Assembly (NCBI GenBank): GCA_963746275.1
Contig: CAVVAX010000048.1
Span: 1-56,564, forward strand
Direction of reading: 5' to 3'
Length of the DNA stretch: 56,564 bases
DNA from: JAEULH01 sp963746275
GTDB taxonomy: Bacteria; Pseudomonadota; Alphaproteobacteria; Rhodospirillales; Defluviicoccaceae
The position numbers were made by a program, and so were the translations under genes. Positions 44,033 to 53,046 of the stretch are shown here, in pieces (position 1 is the stretch's first letter; each line of letters begins with the position of its first letter). The notes beneath the pieces are model-generated. The model saw only the letters and a list, made by a program, of their open reading frames with translations, ran no database searches and was not told the DNA's origin.

Positions 44033-44698
44033 CTAGCGATGCACCGCCGGCAGGTGCCCGATCTTGACGTACAGCAGGCAGCCTTCAAGGCTGAACGGCT
44101 GGTGCTGGCTGCCGGGCGGATTGCGTAGCCAGGAGCCGGCCGCGTAGCGGCCCTCCTCGTCCTCGATGGCGCCGTCGAGGACGAAGATCTCTTCGCCACC
44201 GGGGTGCGCGTGGGCCTGAAACCTGGTCTGCGCCGCCCAGCGGACCAGCGAAACCCGCTCGCTGGCGAAGCCGTGCAGCGGCAGGACGGCGATGCCCTTG
44301 ACGAGGCCAGGAAACCATTCGGCGGCGCGGGTATCGATCACGACCGGCGCCCGGTCGTCGGGGTGGAACTGGCGGAGCTTGACGAACAGCACGCAGCCGC
44401 CGTCGCTCCAGGGCGCATGCCCGGAGCCGGGCGGATTGCGGACGTAGGTGCCAGCCGGGTAGGCGCCGAGCTCGTCGGTGAAGGTTCCCTCCAGCACCAG
44501 GAACTCCTCGCCCTGCTCATGCTCGTGGCGGGCAAAGTGGCTGCCCGGGCGATAGCGGACGACGCTGGTGGCGCGCGCCACCTCGTCGCCGTCGCGCTCG
44601 AGCATCCGCCGCTCCACGCCCGCCATGGGCGAGACAGTCCATTCCGCCTCGTCGGCGTGGCCCACCGCCCGCACCGTCAGATCGGCATTCAGCAGCAT
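44033..44698 (-). CDS. ChrR-like bicupin protein
   Basis: The protein has 221 residues with two cupin domains in tandem. Metal-binding sets are HFARHEHEQGEEFLVLEG (about residues 54-71) and RFQAHAHPGGEEIFVLDG (about 160-177). Each is followed by the PAGTYVRNPPGSGHAPWS / AAGSWLRNPPGSQHQPFS motif. This matches ChrR-type cupins without an N-terminal anti-sigma zinc domain. It could be an enzyme or sensor. An ECF sigma factor exists in the window, but 11 kb away. The ATG at 44698 is used. Confidence 0.88.
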   Translation of the reverse strand: MLLNADLTVRAVGHADEAEWTVSPMAGVERRMLERDGDEVARATSVVRYRPGSHFARHEHEQGEEFLVLEGTFTDELGAYPAGTYVRNPPGSGHAPWSDGGCVLFVKLRQFHPDDRAPVVIDTRAAEWFPGLVKGIAVLPLHGFASERVSLVRWAAQTRFQAHAHPGGEEIFVLDGAIEDEEGRYAAGSWLRNPPGSQHQPFSLEGCLLYVKIGHLPAVHR

Positions 44699-44754
44699 CG
44701 TCCCGAGACCGCCGTCTACTTCGATCTTGCCGCTACGGCCAGCGCCGCGCGAGC

Positions 44755-44973
44755 CTAATCTTCGCCCGGCCGGGGTTCGGCCGCTGAGCTGTCGCCCGGG
44801 TTCTCACCCGAGCCTTCGCCAGCGCTTTCACCCGCATCTTCACCCGGCTCTTCGCCGGGCTGCTTGCCCTTGGTCGAGCGCTCCTGCCTGGCCTTCAGCC
44901 GCTCGGCCTTCTTCGCTGCCTTGGCGCGGTCCTTCTCGAGACGATCGAAGCGATAGTTCGGTTTTCGAGCCAT
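44755..44973 (-). CDS. small charged hypothetical protein
   Basis: The protein has 72 residues. The basic helical start MARKPNYRFDRLEKDRAKAA, KKAERLKARQERSTKG is followed by an acidic low-complexity tail of GE/PGED repeats. The N-terminal pattern (MARKPNY-F-R-E-R-K-A-K-A) is common in short alphaproteobacterial proteins of unknown function. It begins 14 bp after the RNA helicase stop and is likely cotranscribed. The tail length may vary between strains because of repeats. Confidence 0.75.
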   Translation of the reverse strand: MARKPNYRFDRLEKDRAKAAKKAERLKARQERSTKGKQPGEEPGEDAGESAGEGSGENPGDSSAAEPRPGED

Positions 44974-44987
44974 TCGGTCCTATCCTC

Positions 44988-46301
<1,314 letters not shown>

Positions 46302-46580
46302 GGTATTGAAACTCTTTCTTGTCGCGCCACGTCGCGGAAGGCCCCCGGATCAGCCGGCGACGCGTCGCTTGCAGGCGCTTTGGTGGGTGCCCCCGATGTC
46401 GGGGCATTGACGCGCGGCCCAACATGACAAAGGCGCATAGGCTCCAGCAAGAAGCCATGCGCCCTGTCCGCCGGGTCGCGTCCACGACGTGCCTAGGGTG
46501 GGGGGTTTGCGCCTGGAAGTCAATGACGGTCAGGCCGACGAAACCGTGGCGCGGGATCCCGAGCCAAGATCGAGAAGCGC

Positions 46581-47363
<783 letters not shown>

Positions 47364-47470
47364 GATCTTGCTCCGTTGCCGCCGCACAAACGGCTCGACC
47401 ACGACGTGGTTCCGGCCGCAGTCGCTTTGCCGGGGATGGAGCCGGTGTTTGCTGCGCGCTATCCTTCGGC

Positions 47471-48019
47471 ATGACCCGGCGCATCTACACCATCGGCCAC
47501 TCCAATCGCACGGCCGAGGCTTTAGTGGCCCTCCTCGCCGCTAACGCCGTCGATCTGGTCGTCGACGTCCGCCGCTTCCCGCGCTCGCGCCGCCACCCGC
47601 AGTTCAACATCGAGACGCTGCCGGGGCTGTTTACCGGGCGGGGCATCGGCTACCTCCATATGGAGAGCCTGGGCGGCCGCCGGCCGTCGGCCCTAGGCGA
47701 TGACGCATCGCCGAACGCATGCTGGCGCGAGCCGGGGTTCCGCAACTTCGCCGATTACGCGCTGACGCCGCCCTTCCGCGCCGCTCTCGCCTCGCTTCTC
47801 GATCTGGCGGCAGGGGCAACGCCATTGATCATGTGCGCGGAGGCGCTGTGGTGGCAGTGCCACCGGCGGATCATCAGCGACTACCTTCTGGCGGCCGGCG
47901 CCGAGGTTCTGCACATCCTGGGTGAGGAACCGCCGCGACCGGCGGCGCTCACCCCCTGCGCGCTGGTCCAGGCCGATGGCGCCATCCGCTATCCGCCCGC
48001 ACAGCCGGAGTTACTGTAG
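47471..48019 (+). CDS. DUF488 domain protein
   Basis: The protein has 182 residues. The family start TIYTIGHSNRT is present as RRIYTIGHSNRTAEALVALL, with DLVVDVRRFPRSRRHPQFN. The Cys-containing block LIMCAEALWWQCHRRIISDY closes the domain. Function is not established. It starts at the ATG at 47471, 107 bp from the divergent DUF1264 start. A 17-bp tandem repeat starts inside its stop codon. Confidence 0.88.
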   Translation: MTRRIYTIGHSNRTAEALVALLAANAVDLVVDVRRFPRSRRHPQFNIETLPGLFTGRGIGYLHMESLGGRRPSALGDDASPNACWREPGFRNFADYALTPPFRAALASLLDLAAGATPLIMCAEALWWQCHRRIISDYLLAAGAEVLHILGEEPPRPAALTPCALVQADGAIRYPPAQPELL

Positions 48020-48102
48020 GGCTGGGCGTGGTGCAGGGCTGGGCGTGGTGCAGGGCTGGGCGTGGTGCAGGGCTGGGCGTGGTGCAGGGCTGGGCGTGGT
48101 GC
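48018..48102. repeat. 17-bp tandem repeat, five copies
   Basis: The unit AGGGCTGGGCGTGGTGC is repeated exactly five times with no mismatch, starting at the second base of the DUF488 stop codon (TAG). The unit length is not a multiple of three. It is a minisatellite type and likely to vary in copy number. Confidence 0.93.
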
Positions 48103-48112
48103 AGCCCCCGTC

Positions 48113-48211
48113 GTCACCCGCGGGCTTGTCCCGCGGGTCCATGCTCCACGTCACCCGCGGACTTGTCCCCCGGGGTCCGCGTGGATTGCCGCAACAAGTG
48201 CACGGCGATGA
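48113..48211. repeat. dispersed palindromic (REP-like) repeat, copy 4 (inverted, double)
   Basis: In the opposite orientation to copies 1-3, the CCCGCGGGCTTGTCCCGCGGG stem occurs twice (48116-48140 and 48158-48180, the second with a CCCCCGGGG variant). It is followed by GGATTGCCGCAACAAGTGC, the reverse of GCACTTGTTGCGGCGATCC. It lies between the tandem repeat and the LuxR gene. Confidence 0.75.
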
Positions 48212-48256
48212 TGGGTTGGTGAGGTGGCGCAGGGCGTCTCTTGGCGACGGTCTTGC

Positions 48257-49396
48257 TCAAGCCGAGAACGAAACGCCGCCGCCGCTGATCAGGCGCACGA
48301 GGTCGGTCTGGCGGCGGCACTCGGTCTTGGCCAGCACCTGCTTCATCTGGAAGCGCACCGTGCCGACGGTGACGCCACGCTCGTCGGCGTAATCGCGAAG
48401 CGCCGCGCCGTTGGCGACAGCCAGGGCAAGCGCCGTCTCCGCCGGTGTCAGGCCGTACTGGCGGCGCAGGCGCTTCTCCGCCGTCCGCGCCGTGCGTACG
48501 GGGTCGTGGATCAGGGCGAACACGATTGCAGCCGGGCTGTCGTGGCGGAAGCCGTTGGAGAGCGGCAGCGGCCGGATTTCCAGGCGGTAGCCAGGGCGTC
48601 CGGAGGGTCGGCCGATGATGCTCACCGGCCCCTCGTCCGCAGGCGCGCCAGGCACCGGCGCGCAGGCACGCGCCAGCCCGGCGCGCAGCCCCCGCGCCGC
48701 CTTCGGGTCGGTCGTCTCAAGGCGACCGTCGCGGATGATCAGGCCGTCGCGGTCGGAGAGGATGTCGCGCGCTAGCGCATTGAGGAAGATGACGCCGCCG
48801 TTCGGGTCGAGGACCATTCCGGCGGAGGGCAGACTGTCGAAAGCCGCCGCCATCAGCGCCGCATAGCCGCCGAGCTCCCTGAGCCGCAGGTGGAGGTCGC
48901 AGGACTGCTCGAAGTGCGGGACGTAGGCGCTGAGCGTATGGATCTGCCGTTGGCTGAACTCGCCGCGGCCCGCCGCCTGCGCGCAGGTGACGATGGTGGT
49001 GAAGCGAGGCGATCGGGCCAGGTTGACGTGGGCAAGGTAACCCAGGTCGTATCTCGGCAGGAACTCGTGGTGGAAGGCGCTGTGGCGCAGCTCGTCGGTG
49101 GAGACGAGCTGGCGATCGTCGAGGACCGTGCAGCGCGGCGCCCGGTTGACCCTGGGAACCCGCACGTCCGTCTCCAGGTAGTTCTGGAGGTAGTCGCGGT
49201 CCGAGCCCTCCGGTGCGCCGCCGCCGACACCGATCAGGACCTCGCCGGCCTCCTGGTCGACGATCTTGAGGTATGCGGCGTCGCAGCCCATGACCCCGGC
49301 GAATCGGCTCATCACGTCGTGGATGAGCAGCGGCTGGCGCAAGCCGTCGTAGATGGCCTGGGCAAGCTCGATATCGGCGACGGGGGCATCAGGCAT
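48257..49396 (-). CDS. LuxR-family (GerE-type HTH) transcriptional regulator
   Basis: This is a cytoplasmic regulator of 379 residues. The N-terminal half (about 1-170) is GAF/PAS-like (LIHDVMSRFAGVMGCDAAYL, TIVTCAQAAGRGEFSQRQIH). A second PAS-like segment follows (AAAFDSLPSAGMVLDPNGGV). The C-terminal GerE helix-turn-helix reads YGLTPAETALALAVANGAAL, then DYADERGVTVGTVRFQMKQV. No AHL-binding signature is evident. The ATG at 49396 is used. A perfect 20-bp palindrome lies 57 bp upstream, probably an autoregulatory site. Confidence 0.88.
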   Translation of the reverse strand: MPDAPVADIELAQAIYDGLRQPLLIHDVMSRFAGVMGCDAAYLKIVDQEAGEVLIGVGGGAPEGSDRDYLQNYLETDVRVPRVNRAPRCTVLDDRQLVSTDELRHSAFHHEFLPRYDLGYLAHVNLARSPRFTTIVTCAQAAGRGEFSQRQIHTLSAYVPHFEQSCDLHLRLRELGGYAALMAAAFDSLPSAGMVLDPNGGVIFLNALARDILSDRDGLIIRDGRLETTDPKAARGLRAGLARACAPVPGAPADEGPVSIIGRPSGRPGYRLEIRPLPLSNGFRHDSPAAIVFALIHDPVRTARTAEKRLRRQYGLTPAETALALAVANGAALRDYADERGVTVGTVRFQMKQVLAKTECRRQTDLVRLISGGGVSFSA

Positions 49397-49817
49397 GGGG
49401 CCTCCGCAAGCGTGCGCTCAGAATGTCACGGCACGTCCGAACGTAGAGCCTGCATCTCCCAATTGGGAGATGAATCATGCGGATCGGCTAATAGAGTAAC
49501 GGGCCCAGCGTTTGCGAAGCCTTCCTGCTACATGGGGCCTGGGGTGAGGCGGTTGCGCGCGACAGTGGGGGTACGTCGCCCGTCGGGAGCCCGTGCTGCG
49601 GTTGGGGGTCCACAGGTCGGCGCCGAACGGCAAGCAACCGCCTCACCCTTCTATTACCCCGGCTCACCGCGTATGGCTAGCGTTGGCACGCGCCATAAGG
49701 GTGAGTTCGTTGCGTTTCGCGGCCCCCGCGACGCTGGCTACCGTGAGCGCTCGCCGAGCCGGTAAGCACGCTGTTCCTCTCCCCCATGAGGGGAAGGCGC
49801 GGAGGTCCAGCGGAAGC
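49397..49817. other. 421-bp intergenic region
   Basis: No gene was recognised. It contains the palindrome at 49453-49472 in the LuxR promoter region. It also contains a short TTCCTCTCCCCCATGAGGGGAAGG hairpin near 49775-49798, resembling a fragment of the CTCACCCC element. This hairpin lies just beyond the stop of the cNMP-binding gene and could end its transcript. Confidence 0.4.
49453..49472. promoter_or_regulatory. perfect 20-bp palindrome, candidate operator
   Basis: CATCTCCCAATTGGGAGATG is a perfect 10+10 palindrome. It lies 57 bp before the start of the LuxR-type gene at 49396. Dimeric GerE-type regulators bind palindromes of this size, so autoregulation is a reasonable inference. Confidence 0.6.
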
Positions 49818-50300
49818 TCAGCAGCTGTCGCTGCTGGCGGGAACGCGGTGGCGGACGGCCTCATAGCGCTCGAAGCTCTCGGTCATCCGCGCCAGCTTGT
49901 CGCTGAGGATGCGCATGATGTTCAGTGCCACCCCCGCGCTTTCGCTGACGATGCGCAGGAAGATGTCGGCGTCGATCTTGACGACGCGCAACTGCCCGAG
50001 CGCGCGGATCGTTGCCGAGCGAGGCTGGTTGCGGAAGACTGCAAGCTCGCCCAGCAGCCAGTACTTGCCGAGGGTGCCGACGCGGACCTCATCGCGCCCC
50101 GAGCCCACGAGGATCTCCGCCTCGCCCTCCTCGATGATGTAGACGGCGTCGGCCGCCTCGCCGACGTAGAACAGGACCTCGCCGTCGGCGAGCGTCAGAT
50201 ACGCGCTCGAGAACGCGAGCAGCTTCAGTTTGGCCGGGTCGAGGCCGGCGAACAGCGGCACCGCCCGCAACAGGGACACCATGTCGGCATACTGGGCCAT
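49818..50300 (-). CDS. cyclic-nucleotide-binding domain protein
   Basis: The protein has 160 residues with a single cNMP-binding domain: LFAGLDPAKLKLLAFSSAYL, DGEVLFYVGEAADAVYIIEE, GEAEILVGSG, and the phosphate-cassette region WLLGELAVFRNQPRSATIRA (G-E-L-A-x(n)-R-S-A). No DNA-binding helix-turn-helix follows; the rest is one long helix. It therefore acts as a sensor or regulatory subunit, not a Crp-type factor. The ATG at 50300 follows GGGAGGTGGCGGAGG. It is 48 bp downstream of the ABC gene on the same strand, suggesting it controls that protein. Confidence 0.9.
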   Translation of the reverse strand: MAQYADMVSLLRAVPLFAGLDPAKLKLLAFSSAYLTLADGEVLFYVGEAADAVYIIEEGEAEILVGSGRDEVRVGTLGKYWLLGELAVFRNQPRSATIRALGQLRVVKIDADIFLRIVSESAGVALNIMRILSDKLARMTESFERYEAVRHRVPASSDSC

Positions 50301-50348
50301 CCTCCGCCACCTCCCGTTCAAGCCCGCGCTTCGTCTTCTTCGTTCCCC

Positions 50349-52982
50349 TCAACTTGCCGCCCGCGACTCGCTTCTGCCGACCACCGCCGACAATACGCCC
50401 TGCTCGAGGACGCAGCCGCTGTCCATGACGATGACGCGGTCGAAGCCATCGGCGTCGGCGAGATCCGGCAGCACCCACACCACGCCGCTGTTCTCGCAGG
50501 CGGCGATGAGGTTGCGGCGCGTGGCGGCCCGGCCGCTGGGATCGAGCGCCGCGGTCGCCTGATCGACGATCATGAGATCCGGCTGTTTCAGCAGTGCCCT
50601 GGCGATGGCGAGCTTCTGCCGTTGCGCCGGCGCCAGCCGGCCGCCGCCGATCCCAATTTCGAAGGTCAGACCTAGACCGATCAGCGTAGCCCGCAAATCC
50701 AACTGGTCCACGACCTCGCCGACCAGGGCGATAATTCGCTCGCGCGCCCGCGGCCGCTCCAGGATCGGCTTGCCGAAAAGGATGTTGTCGAGGACCGTCG
50801 CCGGCGGGTTGTACTGCTTGGGGTCGAAGAAGGCGACGGCGTCCTGGTAGTGCTTCGGCAGCCCCTGCGCGAACGTCCGCCGGGCTTCGAGCAGCTTCGC
50901 CTCCAGCTCCCGATTGAACAGGCCGAGGCGGTGTCGCTCCGGGATCAGCTTGAACGGCAGGGCCCTGAACAGGGCCCGGTCGGCCCCCTCGGCGACGGCA
51001 CCGCCGGCGGCGTCGACACGGCGGAGCGCCGCCTCGTAGGCCGGCAGGTCATCGCCGCTGATGAAGCTGAAGCGCTCGAAGAACTGGTAGTCCGCCGCGA
51101 GCGTGCGGAACAGGTCGACCATGATCCGCGCGGCGGCGACGCCGTTCTCCATGAAGGTTTCCTTCAGGCCGACCCTGTCGAGCACGCTCAGCATGTAGCC
51201 GTTCTCGGCGATATGGGCGAGGTCGAAGGCGGGGCCGACGGGCGTGCCGAACAGGATGTTCTCGGCGACCGTCATGTTCGCGTTGTAGGCCTCGCGGTCG
51301 AACGGCTCGACCAGACGAAGGAATTGCGGCTCCGCCAGCCGCGCCCGTAGAACGCCGCGCGCCTCTAGGATCCGGTGGGCGAGGCCGGGATGCTCGAGCG
51401 GATGCATCACCCCCTGAAGGCCGAAGCCCAACAGCTCGTCATCGAACTCCACGACCGAGAGCACCCTCACCATGTGCCGGTTGAAATCGTCCTCAGACCG
51501 GGCGCCCAGGCCGCCAAGGTCGATCCACTCGGCCGCCGGATCGCTGACGCTGTTCCCGGCCGCCTCGGCCTCGGCAACGAAACGCTCCCACTTTGCGTTG
51601 GCGACCTCGTCATGCACCGGCGGCTTCACCGGCCGGTGCTTCAGGCCATAGATGAGATTGTCGCGGATGGTGCCGTTGAACAAAGCCACACTCTGGCCGA
51701 CGTAGCCGATGCGCTGACCGGTCACGACCTGCGGCATCGTCGCCAGGTTGGCATCGCCGAAGCGGATGCTGCCGGCCGTGGGCGCCACCAGCCTCGCCAG
51801 CACCTTGGCGAGGCTGCCCGCGCCCGAGCCGCTCTCGCCGATGATCGCGATCTTATCGTTGAGTTCGAACTGGAAGCTGACCCCGTCGAGGGTCTTGATC
51901 CCGCCCTCCTCCTCCAAGGAGACGTTGGTGGCGACGACCGGGCCCGACAGATGCGGCACCTCGCCATCGCCCGGCTCCTGCACCGCCTCGTCGAGCAGCC
52001 CCGCCGGATGGAACTGGTCGATGATCTGGTCATACTTGACCCGGGTGTCCTCCTTCTGCTGGTACCAAGCCAGCAGCTCCTTCCACGGGTCGGACATGTC
52101 CTTGTAGGCGGCAAGCACGGCCACGAGGGCGCCGATGGTCAGCTCGCCCTTGATCACCAGGTAGCCGCCGATGGAGTAGAAGAAGAACGGCGTGAGCTGG
52201 CCGAGGAAGGTGTTGAGGAACTTGATGAAGAACTTCTTGCGGTAGATGTCGTAGCGGATCCAGTAGATCTTGCCGAGCCAGCCGGAGATGTTGGCCCGCT
52301 CCCACTCGACCGTGCCGTTGGCGTGAACCTCCTCGATGCCGGTGACGATCTCGCCGATCCGCTCCGAGAGCTTGCGCACGGTGCGCACGCGCTCCTTGGA
52401 TAGCGCGTTGACCTGCCGCTGCAGCTTCGGGATCACATACATCTGCACCGGGTAGAGGGCCATCGCCGCCAGCCCGAGGATCGGATCCTGCACCATCATG
52501 AAGGCGATGCTGGTAATCAGCGTCCGCCCCTCGAAGGCCGGGACCGCCAGCGAATTGCCGACAAAGCCGCCGACGGGTTCCGCCTCGGCGGTGATCATGG
52601 CGATCAGCTCGCCCTGGGACGTCCGGCGGAAGTGCGGCACCGGGAAGCGCAGCACCCGAGCGAACATCTGGTAGCGGAGCCGGCGCAGCATCCGCTCGCT
52701 GAGCCGGCCCTTGTAGACGTTGATGTAGAACTTGAAGCCGCCGTTGATGACGACGAGGCCAAGGAAGGCGCAAGACAACGCGAACAGGTAGGGGATCTGC
52801 TCGAAGTCGAAGCCGGCGAAGGATTTGGGGAAGTCCTGGCTGCCGATCGCCTTATTGATGATCATCTTCGGCAGCTCGAGCGAGGCATAGAGCGTCGGAA
52901 ACGACAACGCCGTCATTACCAGCAACACCGCCTGCTGGCGCCAGCTGTAGCGGAAGATGAACTTAAAGAGCGTCGGCTCCAT
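50349..52982 (-). CDS. ABC exporter-like protein with a degenerate, split nucleotide-binding domain
   Basis: The protein has 877 residues. A type-1 exporter membrane domain (about 1-320) reads RMLRRLRYQMFARVLRFPVP, HFRRTSQGELIAMIT. The nucleotide-binding domain starts near 345, with Walker A GESGSGAGS at 382-390, where Lys/Ser are Ala/Gly. The Q-loop segment LFNGTIRDNLIYG (about 434) has related copies at about 567 (MTVAENILFG) and about 727 (ATVLDNILFG). The signature-like GGGRLAPAQRQKLAIARALL is near 779, about 280 residues later than normal. Walker B is LMIVDQATAALDP, with Gln in place of the catalytic Glu; the H-loop His is absent (WVLPDLADADGF). ATP turnover is doubtful, but regulated binding is possible. 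The ATG at 52982 follows CTTGGGAGTGGCG. It lies downstream of fkbH and upstream of the cNMP gene. Confidence 0.85.
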   Translation of the reverse strand: MEPTLFKFIFRYSWRQQAVLLVMTALSFPTLYASLELPKMIINKAIGSQDFPKSFAGFDFEQIPYLFALSCAFLGLVVINGGFKFYINVYKGRLSERMLRRLRYQMFARVLRFPVPHFRRTSQGELIAMITAEAEPVGGFVGNSLAVPAFEGRTLITSIAFMMVQDPILGLAAMALYPVQMYVIPKLQRQVNALSKERVRTVRKLSERIGEIVTGIEEVHANGTVEWERANISGWLGKIYWIRYDIYRKKFFIKFLNTFLGQLTPFFFYSIGGYLVIKGELTIGALVAVLAAYKDMSDPWKELLAWYQQKEDTRVKYDQIIDQFHPAGLLDEAVQEPGDGEVPHLSGPVVATNVSLEEEGGIKTLDGVSFQFELNDKIAIIGESGSGAGSLAKVLARLVAPTAGSIRFGDANLATMPQVVTGQRIGYVGQSVALFNGTIRDNLIYGLKHRPVKPPVHDEVANAKWERFVAEAEAAGNSVSDPAAEWIDLGGLGARSEDDFNRHMVRVLSVVEFDDELLGFGLQGVMHPLEHPGLAHRILEARGVLRARLAEPQFLRLVEPFDREAYNANMTVAENILFGTPVGPAFDLAHIAENGYMLSVLDRVGLKETFMENGVAAARIMVDLFRTLAADYQFFERFSFISGDDLPAYEAALRRVDAAGGAVAEGADRALFRALPFKLIPERHRLGLFNRELEAKLLEARRTFAQGLPKHYQDAVAFFDPKQYNPPATVLDNILFGKPILERPRARERIIALVGEVVDQLDLRATLIGLGLTFEIGIGGGRLAPAQRQKLAIARALLKQPDLMIVDQATAALDPSGRAATRRNLIAACENSGVVWVLPDLADADGFDRVIVMDSGCVLEQGVLSAVVGRSESRAAS

Positions 52983-53046
52983 CGCCACTCCCAAGATCCG
53001 GCGTCACGGGCGCCGGCGGTTTCAGGTCGGCCGTTGTTCGGCTGGC

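Noticed and set aside
48018..48102. Possible CRISPR array
   Set aside because: The five units are directly adjacent without spacers, only 17 bp, and no cas gene is present.
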